DNA of 10,751 bases from an uncultured Cytophagaceae bacterium (GCA_903837305.1 CAILUB010000204.1:1-10751), one strand, 5' to 3'; positions 1-7,359 are shown, numbered from the stretch's first letter. Notes: generated from the sequence alone by a model not told the origin. Made by a program: numbers and translations.

Positions 1-211
1 AGGCGATCGCGAAAAGATCGAAGGAACGGAGAAAACACCCTTCCGTCAAATCAACATCCAATTTGAATTAAAAGGCCAAATAGACGGTGCTAAAGCGCTA
101 AAAGCGATTCAAATGTCGATGGACAAATACTGTTCCGCCACCGCTCAATTAGAGCCTAGCTCAACCATCACTCATACCTTAGTTTTAAACGGAGAAAAAT
201 TCGACGCCTAA
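1..211 (+). CDS. OsmC/Ohr-family protein, 3' end only
   Basis: Only the last 69 residues are in the window, in the frame starting at base 2 and ending with TAA at 209-211. The tail has the layout of the second half of an OsmC-fold protein: a β-strand segment (RQINIQFELKG), then a helix ending in MDKYCSATAQL, then a closing strand (ITHTLVLNGEKF). The Cys in KYCSA corresponds to the second conserved cysteine of OsmC/Ohr thiol peroxidases. The first cysteine lies upstream of the window, so catalytic competence cannot be judged. Members detoxify organic hydroperoxides in the cytoplasm, but many Bacteroidota paralogues are uncharacterised. Its stop codon is one base before the thyA ATG, so the two are almost certainly co-transcribed. 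Family assignment is fairly firm; the subfamily is not. Confidence 0.82.
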   Translation, partial: GDREKIEGTEKTPFRQINIQFELKGQIDGAKALKAIQMSMDKYCSATAQLEPSSTITHTLVLNGEKFDA

Positions 212-212
212 T

Positions 213-1007
213 ATGCAAGCTTACTTAGATTTATTAACCCACATTAAGGAAAACGGCACCTTCAAATCCGATCGTACAGGTACGGGAACGACGAGTGTTT
301 TTGGTTACCAGATGCGCTTTAACCTAGAAGAAGGCTTTCCTTTAGTGACTACCAAGAAAACACACTTAAAGTCGATCATTCACGAACTATTATGGTTCTT
401 GAAAGGCGAAACAAATATTGGCTATTTAACCGAACACAGTGTGCGCATTTGGGATGAATGGGCAGACGAAAATGGCGACCTGGGTCCTGTTTACGGAAAG
501 CAATGGAGAAGCTGGGAAGGTGCTAATGGTGTGGTGATCGACCAAATCAAAGAGGCTGTTGAAACATTAAAAAAGAATCCTGACTCCCGTCGCATCATTG
601 TAAGTGCTTGGAACGTGGCAGATCTGCCTAAAATGGCTTTAATGCCTTGTCACGCTTTCTTTCAGTTCTATGTGGCAAACGGAAAACTTTCATGCCAATT
701 ATACCAACGCTCCGCAGATGTTTTCTTAGGAGTACCTTTCAACATCGCTTCTTATGCCCTGTTGACGATGATGATCGCACAAGTATGTGATCTAGGATTA
801 GGCGATTTTGTATGGACAGGTGGCGATACCCACCTTTACAGCAATCACATGGAACAAGTGGAACTACAATTAACTAGAACTCCACGCGCATTACCTACGA
901 TGAAGATCAATCCAGAGGTGAAGGATATTTTGGATTTCAACTACGAAGACTTTACGCTGGAAGGATATGATCCCTATCCGGGGATTAAGGCGCCTGTCGC
1001 TGTGTAA
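213..1007 (+). CDS. thyA: thymidylate synthase
   Basis: ThyA makes dTMP from dUMP using 5,10-methylenetetrahydrofolate as both methyl donor and reductant, yielding dihydrofolate. The protein has 264 residues, the same length as the E. coli enzyme, and is similar from end to end. Visible landmarks are the dUMP-phosphate loop (SDRTGTGT, 19-26), the IHELLWFL helix (56-63), DEWADENGDLGPVYGKQW (81-98), the arginines of PDSRRIIVSAWN (123-134), the catalytic Cys146 in MALMPCHAFFQFY, the YQRSADVFLGVPFNIASY segment and the C-terminal PGIKAPVAV. The start is the ATG one base after the preceding OsmC-family stop, which suggests translational coupling. No dihydrofolate reductase gene follows, although folA is a common partner; instead the transcript meets a strong terminator at 1080-1113. 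The assignment is essentially certain. Confidence 0.99.
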   Translation: MQAYLDLLTHIKENGTFKSDRTGTGTTSVFGYQMRFNLEEGFPLVTTKKTHLKSIIHELLWFLKGETNIGYLTEHSVRIWDEWADENGDLGPVYGKQWRSWEGANGVVIDQIKEAVETLKKNPDSRRIIVSAWNVADLPKMALMPCHAFFQFYVANGKLSCQLYQRSADVFLGVPFNIASYALLTMMIAQVCDLGLGDFVWTGGDTHLYSNHMEQVELQLTRTPRALPTMKINPEVKDILDFNYEDFTLEGYDPYPGIKAPVAV

Positions 1008-1008
1008 T

Positions 1009-1036
1009 TAGATTATAGATTAGAGATAATAGAGCA
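1009..1036 (-). repeat. Left heptamer repeats, 4 units, inverted
   Basis: Starting two bases after the thyA stop, the + strand reads as four 7-base units: TAGATTA twice, GAGATAA, then TAGAGCA. Their reverse complements (TAATCTA, TTATCTC, TGCTCTA) belong to the same word family as the larger array at 1120-1231. The 18 bases 1017-1034 (AGATTAGAGATAATAGAG) are an exact reverse complement of 1167-1184 and of 1202-1219. The segment is non-coding. Confidence 0.75.
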
Positions 1037-1045
1037 TAGTGTTGG

Positions 1046-1062
1046 AATCGGCTTCGCCGATT
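1046..1062. other. Small perfect hairpin in the thyA 3' region
   Basis: AATCGGC and GCCGATT form a perfect 7-bp stem around the three-base loop TTC. It lies between the left heptamers and the main terminator. No T-run follows, so it is not itself an intrinsic terminator. It may stabilise the thyA mRNA 3' end; that role is inference. Confidence 0.5.
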
Positions 1063-1079
1063 ATTTCAGAAATATACTC

Positions 1080-1113
1080 ATCAAAAAAAGCGGTCTATGC
1101 CGCTTTTTTTGAT
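1080..1113. terminator. Bidirectional intrinsic terminator between thyA and surA
   Basis: ATC, seven A's and GCGG (1080-1093) pair perfectly with CCGC, seven T's and GAT (1100-1113) across the six-base loop TCTATG, a 14-bp stem. The GC core is flanked by A7 and T7, so both strands read as a GC hairpin followed by a U-run. It can therefore end the OsmC-family/thyA transcript on the + strand and the long surA operon on the - strand, as expected between convergent genes. Weaker outer pairing (TTGGAATC at 1042-1049 with GATTCCAA at 1111-1118) could form an alternative, larger fold. Confidence 0.9.
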
Positions 1114-1119
1114 TCCAAA

Positions 1120-1231
1120 TTTATACTTTATGCTTTATGCTCTATGCTTTACATCTATACTCTCTACTCTATTATCTCTAATCTCTAATCTATACTCTCT
1201 ACTCTATTATCTCTAATCTCTAATCTCTATT
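1120..1231 (+). repeat. Heptamer array, 16 units, with a perfect 35-bp tandem duplication
   Basis: From 1120 to 1231 the + strand can be cut into 16 consecutive 7-base words without a phase break. They begin as TTTATAC, TTTATGC, TTTATGC, TCTATGC and TTTACAT, then become CTATACT, CTCTACT, CTATTAT, CTCTAAT, CTCTAAT. This last block of five words, 35 bp long, occurs twice without mismatch (1154-1188 and 1189-1223). The array runs into the stop codon of the - strand surA gene (1230-1232). A 7-base period is incompatible with a conserved reading frame, so it is non-coding. With the left heptamers and the terminator, it accounts for the 222-bp gene-free stretch. Confidence 0.85.
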
Positions 1232-2585
1232 ATTCTTGCTGCACACTCTCTAATATCCGACAATCTTTATATTCCTCATCAATAAAGATAAATACATCGT
1301 CTTTTGCCTTCATGAACCACTTTTCAATAGCGTTGTTCTTTTTACGAGAAAGGGTGATTTGTGCTAACTTTTGATAATCATCTTTAAGATTAGCAAAATG
1401 AGGCGGATGCTTTGCTTTTAAAAAGAGAATTCTAACTGCTGAGCGCCCATCATCTGTTCGATAAGGAATTGGAGGCGAAATGGTACCTACCTTCATAGAA
1501 TCAATAGCAAAGAATAAGGCCGGATCCATGGTTCCATCATAGGCTAATCGATTCCCACCGGTGGACATGTCCATCATAACGCCACCTGCATCCTGAGTAA
1601 GCTTATCTTCAGAAAAATCTTTAGCTGCTAGTTCGAACGTAGTAGAATCACGTTGAACTAAAACACGAATGCTATCCAGGAATTTTGTAGGATCAGTTAA
1701 GTCTAATTTTTGATAGTCAGGTCTTAATAAAATATGACGTGCGTGGTATTCTTGACCTCTAATTTCCAATAATTGTATTAAGTGAAATCCGAATTCTGAT
1801 TCAACTACCTCTGACATTTGATTCGGTTTCAATCGTAAGGCTGCAGCCTCAAAAGGAGCCACCATTGCACCACGTTTCGCAAATCCTAAATCTCCACCCA
1901 CTTTTCCAGAACCTAAATCCTCTGAATGAACTTTGGCCAAATCCTCAAAACTTTCCCCTTTCTCTACACGGCGACGGAATTCTAACAACTTCGAATACAA
2001 TTCTTCTTTCTGGTTCTTATTAGGCTTAGCAAGACGAATTATGTGACTTATCTCTACCTCTGCAGGCAAGTAAGGTAAAGAATCGCGAGGAATCTCATTA
2101 AAAAAAGCCGCCACTTCTTTAGGAGTGATCTTAACTTCATCCGTAATTTTATCTTGCATTTTACGACCAGTCAATTGCTCTTTTAAACTAGAACGCAATT
2201 CCTCCTTTAAGGTAGCAATCGATTTTCCATAAGCCTCTACGATATTTTTAGCAGACCCATATTGGCCTTCCATTTGATCCATACGGCTAGTTAATTCTGC
2301 TTCAATTCGTTTATCGTCCACGATAACTGAATCAATTTCTGCCTTAGCGAGCATTAATTTGTTAACGACAATACCCTCTAGAATTTGACAGCGATTAGGT
2401 GTATTTGGCTGACCACTTGTTATATACTGCTGGTATTGATTTTCTACTTCAGACTTCAAAATGAAGTAATTATCTACCTTCACAATAATGCGATCCAGTA
2501 CACTTTTATTTGCTTCATCTTGCGCAAATGCAGACAAACTCCCTAAAACCAAACACCAACTTAAAACCCAACGAGTCAATTTCAT
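1230..2585 (-). CDS. surA: SurA-like periplasmic peptidyl-prolyl isomerase/chaperone
   Basis: This 451-residue protein is predicted to help fold outer-membrane proteins in the periplasm. A signal peptide is clear: basic MKLTR, a hydrophobic stretch, and cleavage after Ala21 (SAFA|QD). Residues 27-165 resemble the SurA N-terminal chaperone domain (VLDRIIVKVDNYFILKSEVE, then long helices). Two parvulin (rotamase) domains follow, at about 174-277 (VEISHIIRLAKP, FEDLAKVHSEDLGSGKVGGDLGF, FGFHLIQLLEIRG) and about 281-392 (HARHILLRPD, FELAAKDFSED, GGVMMDMSTGG). The second domain is less canonical and may have little isomerase activity; that is inference. E. coli SurA has the same order of domains at 428 residues. 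The start lies 7 bp after the stop of the upstream isomerase gene, so it is the last gene of the operon, ending at the bidirectional terminator. Confidence 0.9.
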   Translation of the reverse strand: MKLTRWVLSWCLVLGSLSAFAQDEANKSVLDRIIVKVDNYFILKSEVENQYQQYITSGQPNTPNRCQILEGIVVNKLMLAKAEIDSVIVDDKRIEAELTSRMDQMEGQYGSAKNIVEAYGKSIATLKEELRSSLKEQLTGRKMQDKITDEVKITPKEVAAFFNEIPRDSLPYLPAEVEISHIIRLAKPNKNQKEELYSKLLEFRRRVEKGESFEDLAKVHSEDLGSGKVGGDLGFAKRGAMVAPFEAAALRLKPNQMSEVVESEFGFHLIQLLEIRGQEYHARHILLRPDYQKLDLTDPTKFLDSIRVLVQRDSTTFELAAKDFSEDKLTQDAGGVMMDMSTGGNRLAYDGTMDPALFFAIDSMKVGTISPPIPYRTDDGRSAVRILFLKAKHPPHFANLKDDYQKLAQITLSRKKNNAIEKWFMKAKDDVFIFIDEEYKDCRILESVQQE

Positions 2586-2592
2586 ATTTCTA

Positions 2593-4842
2593 TTATTTCA
2601 GTAATTTTTCTAATTCAATCTGGTTTATCTCAACTGGATATTGTTGCTTTAATTTAGCCACCCAATCTTTCTCTAGACGTGCTTGCAAAGCCCGAATCAC
2701 TAATCCTCTAGCTTCCTCAAACGAACGTGAACGCTCGGCTTCCACCTTCTTTACTTCCACAAAAGCAAACTTACCTGCACCCTCATAATTCTTAGGACCT
2801 ACTTTCCACTCAATTGCATCTATTACAGGCGAAGAACCCTTTTTAAAATAGCCTTCCCTAGCTTCCAAACTCTCCGGTTTCAATGCATTAAAACGCTTTA
2901 CTACATCGTCCATACTCGAAGAAAAGAATCGGAAGGAAACGCGTGCATTTTTTGTCTTGACTGTTTTCGAGGCTGATTTTAAATTCGCTTCGTCTTTTTG
3001 AATAATGCGGTGTGATGAAATTCCTTTCGAGGCTAAATACGCAACCACCTTATTAATTCTGGCTTCCGAAAGACTGTCTGCTTCAGATGCATCTCGGTGT
3101 CCTGAAACTTCCACGACATAGTCAACGTTCTTCGCCATTGTGACAAATAACTCAGCTAATAACTTAGAGGAGGCTTCCTCTACCTTGGATTCGTTTAATG
3201 TAAATAAGATGTCCCCTAATTTTTTATTCATAGGATAAGGCGTCGATTTTAATAAATCCAAAGCCTCCTTCAATATTTTCTGTGAATTAGCCACAACCAA
3301 TTTTGCCTCCAAACGGGCTGGCATGGCAAATTGAGCTAGATTTGCTTGATAAAACTTAGCCTGTGAAAGAGAATCCAACGATTTTTCAAATATTTCTCGA
3401 TCAGTCATTTTACTAAATAAGCTTCCCTCTAAGAAGTCAGCCATTTGCTCTTTAAATGCCGGATACTTAATTTCTAAATTCGCTTCCTCCGCATTCAATG
3501 TTTCTTTTTCAATCAACTCATCTAAATACGATTGCTCTGAAACCACAGGCAAATAACCGAGCGATTTTATGCGTCTCTTTTGCTGAGCCTGAACGTGTGA
3601 ATAAAAATCACCTACCGTATATTTTTTATCTAAGACAGAAAAAATAGGCTCTTGTAAGAATGGCTCAGACCCCGTTCTTTCCACATTCATTCGCTCGAAT
3701 GCAGCCTTCTTAGTTGCCTCTTGTACAATTACTTTATTCTCCACGCGAACACGCTTCATAAACGCTTGTTTGATCAAACCTTGGCGATCCGCATCTGTCA
3801 ATACTTTTTGCTTGATAAACTCTGACATATCTTCATATGTCAAAAGGGGTTTTTTATCCAATAGCTTAAATAATTGCCAGCCTAAATTTGTTCGAATTGG
3901 CTTGGAAAGATCTCCTAAACGCTCTAATCCAAACAAGGCATCTTGCAATTCCTCACTCAAATCAGAAGAAAAATACCAACGTCTAATCTCTCCACCACGC
4001 CCTCTTGAATAAGGATCTTCTGAATAATTCTTACAAACTAATTCAAAACTTTCCCCCGCCTTAAGATAGGCTTCCACTTGCTCTATTTTCTTTTTAGCCT
4101 CTACTTGCAAAGCAGTGGGCGCATCTACGGCCGCTGACACAATGATATGGGCTAAACGAATCTTACCTGAATTAGGTCGTTGATTTAACACTTTAACGAT
4201 ATGGTAACCGCTAGATGTTCTAAAGGGCTTCGAGTATTCTCCTATTCCAATAGAATAAATGGCATTTTCAAAATCATAATCTGTCTGTAAGGAGGTGATA
4301 TACCCTAAAACACCCCCTTTAGCAGCGGACATTTCATCCTCAGAAAAGCGGGTTGCGAGAGCTGCGAAATCTTCTCCTGCTTTTAATTTTTGGAAAATAT
4401 TCTCCATTTTTTGAAAAGCTACTAGCGTATCGGCTGGGGTCGCATTCTCTCCTAATTTCACCAAGATTTGGCTCACCTTTTTCTCCTCCTTCATCCGCTG
4501 GTAGGCCTGCTTTACTAACAAATCCAAAGTAGGCATATCGACCAAATAAGGTGTAGCTAATTCCTTTCTAAAACTTGCATATTCCTCTTTAAAGTCAGGC
4601 TGATCTGCTAGCTTTTCCTGTTCGGCCGCTACGATCTTCAGCTGGTAATCGATGTAATCAGATAAAAAATCGGCTTGATTGTCCTTCGTGATGCTATCAG
4701 ACTCCACAAGAGGTTTGAACACTTGCAGAAAACTTTCAGCCGATATCTTTTTAGGACCAATCTGAATAGGCGATGCACTCTGCGCAAAAATCGCAAAAGG
4801 CAAACACAAGACTAATCCAATAATAAATTTTAAATCCTTCAT
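2593..4842 (-). CDS. Large periplasmic parvulin-type isomerase with an OmpA-like domain
   Basis: I place the start at 4842 (749 residues), not at the in-frame ATG at 4884. The later start gives a clean signal peptide (MKDLKFIIGLVLCLPFAIFA|Q), and a promoter-like box lies between the two. In order there are: a SurA-N-like chaperone segment (about 30-115); parvulin 1 (about 122-222: KVSQILVKLG, FAALATRFSEDEMSAAKGG, SSGYHIVKVL); parvulin 2 (about 227-329: RLAHIIVSA, FELVCKNYSEDPYSRGRGGE, NLGWQLFKLL); a second chaperone-like segment (about 400-480); and a degenerate C-terminal unit ending in SFEEARGLVIRALQARLEKD. Inside that unit, residues 543-640 resemble an OmpA C-terminal domain (ILFTLNESK, VEVSGHRD, SLSEARINKVVAYLASKGI, NARVSFRF). 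The Asp and Arg that hold diaminopimelate in OmpA domains are present. I infer a foldase that touches peptidoglycan. It sits 7 bp before surA. Confidence 0.85.
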   Translation of the reverse strand: MKDLKFIIGLVLCLPFAIFAQSASPIQIGPKKISAESFLQVFKPLVESDSITKDNQADFLSDYIDYQLKIVAAEQEKLADQPDFKEEYASFRKELATPYLVDMPTLDLLVKQAYQRMKEEKKVSQILVKLGENATPADTLVAFQKMENIFQKLKAGEDFAALATRFSEDEMSAAKGGVLGYITSLQTDYDFENAIYSIGIGEYSKPFRTSSGYHIVKVLNQRPNSGKIRLAHIIVSAAVDAPTALQVEAKKKIEQVEAYLKAGESFELVCKNYSEDPYSRGRGGEIRRWYFSSDLSEELQDALFGLERLGDLSKPIRTNLGWQLFKLLDKKPLLTYEDMSEFIKQKVLTDADRQGLIKQAFMKRVRVENKVIVQEATKKAAFERMNVERTGSEPFLQEPIFSVLDKKYTVGDFYSHVQAQQKRRIKSLGYLPVVSEQSYLDELIEKETLNAEEANLEIKYPAFKEQMADFLEGSLFSKMTDREIFEKSLDSLSQAKFYQANLAQFAMPARLEAKLVVANSQKILKEALDLLKSTPYPMNKKLGDILFTLNESKVEEASSKLLAELFVTMAKNVDYVVEVSGHRDASEADSLSEARINKVVAYLASKGISSHRIIQKDEANLKSASKTVKTKNARVSFRFFSSSMDDVVKRFNALKPESLEAREGYFKKGSSPVIDAIEWKVGPKNYEGAGKFAFVEVKKVEAERSRSFEEARGLVIRALQARLEKDWVAKLKQQYPVEINQIELEKLLK

Positions 4843-4859
4843 TCTTAAAAATAAGCTAA

Positions 4860-4867
4860 CAAAATTA
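4860..4867 (-). promoter_or_regulatory. Possible internal promoter (-7 box) for the isomerase genes
   Basis: On the - strand this reads TAATTTTG, an exact match to the Bacteroidota -7 consensus TAnnTTTG. No good TTTG -33 box is found 17-23 bases upstream, so the case rests on the -7 box alone. It lies 17 bases before the ATG at 4842 and downstream of the alternative ATG at 4884, so if used it would require the 4842 start. Confidence 0.35.
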
Positions 4868-4890
4868 CGAATAATCCCGGACATTAACGG

Positions 4891-5580
4891 TTAATCTACG
4901 TTAATTTGAATCTGATACCGGTATTCGTAAGCATCAATGAATTTTCGACCACCTAACCATTTTCCATTACGAAAAGAAGGTGAAACAGTTTCATAGTCCC
5001 ATTGCGTCTCAGAGACCCCCAGTAGGTCTTTCATATCTAACTCACTGACCCAATCGAGACCTAAGGAACCAGCTTTCATTCCCCATAAAAACCAGGCTAC
5101 TGGATTTTCGGCGGAAGTTAAGGCCAAAGGCAAAGCCAATACCCCACTCACCGAATTAAAACGATTCACCCATTTTTTCGTGGGCTGGTAGTCTTCGATT
5201 TCGAAGAGGGAAAGTTGGAAACTAGCTTTTTGGCCCGATTGTAAACGTAACTCTAGCGCTTTAATTGTATCTAAACGGATGACCTGTCCCCTCTTCACCT
5301 TCCCCAGATATGAGGAAAATACCTGAACTGGCTTCAATTTTCTATCCTCGATAATACCTACCGCACCCACTAATAACAACTCATCACCTAAAATCTCCTG
5401 CGTCTTAAGTACAGATAAGGATTTTAAAGAAACCCGAACGTTTTTATTGTCTGAAATCGATAAATCCTTAACCAAAGGCTTTTGTGTTAATGGCTTCCGT
5501 GCGCAGGAGAACGAAAACAGACTAATCAAGAAAAGAATAGTAATTATACGCACGGCGCTGGTTCTTGCTGGGTCAAACAA
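4891..5580 (-). CDS. Putative lipoprotein of unknown function, 229 aa
   Basis: I do not recognise the family. The N-terminus has a hydrophobic stretch (RIITILFLISLFSFSC) ending at Cys26, a plausible though loose Bacteroidota lipobox. No acidic surface-export signal follows, so I infer an inner-facing envelope lipoprotein. Residues 45-130 are rich in alternating hydrophobics, suggesting a β-sandwich (VRVSLKSLSVLKTQEILGDE, then RLDTIKALELRL and ASFQLSLFEIEDY). Residues 144-178 are hydrophobic (SGVLALPLAL, PVAWFLWGMKAGSLGLDW). The C-terminus is aromatic (WDYETVSPSF, DAYEYRYQIQINV). The ATG start overlaps the end of aguA by 37 bp. A GTG at 5553 would begin directly at the signal peptide and overlap by only 10 bp, and is a serious alternative. 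Its place before two periplasmic foldases suggests an envelope role. Confidence 0.7.
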   Translation of the reverse strand: MFDPARTSAVRIITILFLISLFSFSCARKPLTQKPLVKDLSISDNKNVRVSLKSLSVLKTQEILGDELLLVGAVGIIEDRKLKPVQVFSSYLGKVKRGQVIRLDTIKALELRLQSGQKASFQLSLFEIEDYQPTKKWVNRFNSVSGVLALPLALTSAENPVAWFLWGMKAGSLGLDWVSELDMKDLLGVSETQWDYETVSPSFRNGKWLGGRKFIDAYEYRYQIQINVD

Positions 5581-6587
5581 TGAAAACTACCCTGTCCCCA
5601 AATAATCTCCCGGGCAGACAATCCAATGACCGGACGATCCGTAAATAAGGTACGTAGTATGCCTAAAGCAATTTCATCTTGTGGACAATCAAAAATAGGT
5701 ACTAAAACTCCTGCATTACAGATGTAAAAATTCGCATACGAACCTGGAGCCCTAAACCCATCGATGACCACCGCATCTGGCATGGGAATCTCGACAATTC
5801 GCAAAGGCGAACCATCCAAAAGTGTCATCTGTTTCAACTCGGCTAAATTAGCCGCCAAAACCGCATGATTCTCATCCTCCTCGTTCGGCTCTACCATCGC
5901 AATCACCGTATTTGCATTCACAAAACGGACTGTATCATCAATATGGCCATCGGTATCATCACCCACAATTCCATCAGACACCCAAAGCACCTGTGAAACG
6001 CCATAGTAATTCATTAAATAAGTTTCAATCTGATCTTGGCTCAGGTGTGGATTTCGATTCTTATTCAATAAACAAGAACGACTCGTTAACACCGTCCCAG
6101 CCCCATTAAAGTCCACCGATCCACCTTCCATGATGATACCTGGTGAAACGGAAGGTAGAGATAAGCGCATCGCAATGGTTGCTGGCAAAGCATTGTCATC
6201 CGAAAAAGGGGGATATTTCCCACCCCAGGCATTGTATTCCCAATCTACTGCTAAGCGATCTGAAGCACCTTCTTTCACTAAAAAGGCTGGTCCGTGATCG
6301 CGGCACCACGCATCATTGGTGGGTTGAACATTAAACTCAATCTTGCTAGAATCTATACCATAGACAGGTAGTTGACTTTCAACGAATAATTTCAACTCCG
6401 ATGAATTCACATTAATTCGCACCTGTTCCCCTTGTGAAATCGCCTTAATTAAGGCAAAATATTCTGGATACATCTGCCCTAGCTTTTCTTCTTGCCACGA
6501 ATGATCGTTGTGCGGAAAAGTGATCCAAGTAGCTAGGTGCGGATGCCATTCGGCAGGAAAAAAGTATCCTTGTTCTTTCGGAACCAT
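5544..6587 (-). CDS. aguA: agmatine deiminase
   Basis: AguA hydrolyses agmatine to N-carbamoylputrescine and ammonia, a cytoplasmic step in polyamine synthesis from arginine. The protein is 347 residues, close to the usual 340-380. Family landmarks of the peptidyl-arginine-deiminase fold are visible: the N-terminal PAEWHPHLATWITFPHND, NDAWCRDHGPAF (91-102), MEGGSVDFNG (153-162), TSRSCLLNKNRNP (168-180), the catalytic histidine of DTDGHIDD (His215), APGSYANFYI (280-289), and the nucleophile Cys337 in GQGSFHCLTQQEPA. N-carbamoylputrescine amidase (AguB), the usual next enzyme, is not in the window. The nitrilase domain nearby belongs to nadE. The start is 4 bp after coaX and the last codons overlap the next gene, so it is inside the operon. 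Confidence 0.96.
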   Translation of the reverse strand: MVPKEQGYFFPAEWHPHLATWITFPHNDHSWQEEKLGQMYPEYFALIKAISQGEQVRINVNSSELKLFVESQLPVYGIDSSKIEFNVQPTNDAWCRDHGPAFLVKEGASDRLAVDWEYNAWGGKYPPFSDDNALPATIAMRLSLPSVSPGIIMEGGSVDFNGAGTVLTSRSCLLNKNRNPHLSQDQIETYLMNYYGVSQVLWVSDGIVGDDTDGHIDDTVRFVNANTVIAMVEPNEEDENHAVLAANLAELKQMTLLDGSPLRIVEIPMPDAVVIDGFRAPGSYANFYICNAGVLVPIFDCPQDEIALGILRTLFTDRPVIGLSAREIIWGQGSFHCLTQQEPAPCV

Positions 6588-6591
6588 CGTC

Positions 6592-7359
6592 TTAGGCTTT
6601 TAAACGCTCTGCAATGATACGCAGACCTTCTAAGGTTATTAATTTATTTACCTCATCGAAATAAGAGGCTAATGGGGTTAAAATGGAGGATAAACCACCT
6701 GTGGCTACTACCTTCAAATCCCCTTTTTTATCTTCTTTTACCCGGCTGATCATTTCTTTAACCATCCCCACATAGCCCCATAGAATTCCAGCTTGAATCG
6801 CAGAAACGGTATCGGTTCCTAGATTAAATTCCGGCATTTCGAGTGGAACTTCTGGTAACTGGGCAGTTTGGGAGAATAAAGATTTAACTGCCGTCTTTAA
6901 TCCTGGAGCAATGGAAACTCCTTCCATTTTACCCGTCGCGTTGACTAAGGTGAAAGTTAAGGCCGTTCCAAAATCCACGATCAATACATTTGACTTATAA
7001 TTTTCATGCGCATACACCGCATTAGCTACTAAATCGGAACCAATTTCATCCGGCACAATCACCTGAATAGCTAAGGTCTCATATAATTTAGGTCGCATAA
7101 GAGCCGGCGAATAGCCTAACCATAAGGCTAATCCACGTTGGATTTGAGGTGAAATCGAGGGTACTACGGAGGAGATTAAGGCCAAAGAAGGTAAGGTTTC
7201 CCCTAAATCTTTCGAAGCCCATTCTTTCTTAATCCAATTCACCACCCCATTCGCGCTCCAAGGCTGGTGCGTAGGCGTTCTCAAAACTGCTTTCCAGGTT
7301 TTATCTTCGTAAAAACCAAACACGATATCCGTGTTCCCTACATCCACTACTAATAACAT
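6592..7359 (-). CDS. coaX: type III pantothenate kinase
   Basis: CoaX phosphorylates pantothenate, the first step of coenzyme A synthesis. Type III enzymes need a monovalent cation and are not inhibited by CoA. The protein has 255 residues, typical of the family, and the ASKHA-fold motifs are present: the phosphate loop VVDVGNT (4-10), SSVVPS (63-68), PDEIGSDLVANAV (103-115) with the presumed catalytic base Asp109, VDFGTALTF (128-136), GVSIAPGLKTA (147-157), and ATGGLS (219-224). The IGSDLVAN segment has Leu where many homologues have Arg; both occur in the family. It lies 19 bp after nadE and 4 bp before aguA, so it is co-transcribed. Confidence 0.97.
   Translation of the reverse strand: MLLVVDVGNTDIVFGFYEDKTWKAVLRTPTHQPWSANGVVNWIKKEWASKDLGETLPSLALISSVVPSISPQIQRGLALWLGYSPALMRPKLYETLAIQVIVPDEIGSDLVANAVYAHENYKSNVLIVDFGTALTFTLVNATGKMEGVSIAPGLKTAVKSLFSQTAQLPEVPLEMPEFNLGTDTVSAIQAGILWGYVGMVKEMISRVKEDKKGDLKVVATGGLSSILTPLASYFDEVNKLITLEGLRIIAERLKA

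Noticed and set aside
1120..1231. Heptamer array as a CRISPR array or insertion-sequence end
   Set aside because: There are no spacers of constant length between repeats, no cas genes, and no transposase or target-site duplication; the words are contiguous and degenerate.
1248..1254. A further CTCTAAT word inside the surA coding end
   Set aside because: It is out of the array's 7-base phase and lies in coding sequence; a single 7-mer match is expected by chance in this AT-rich DNA.
4843..4884. ATG at 4884 as the start of the large isomerase
   Set aside because: It would add 14 residues (MSGIIRNFVSLFLR) in front of a typical signal peptide, and a promoter-like box lies between it and the later ATG.
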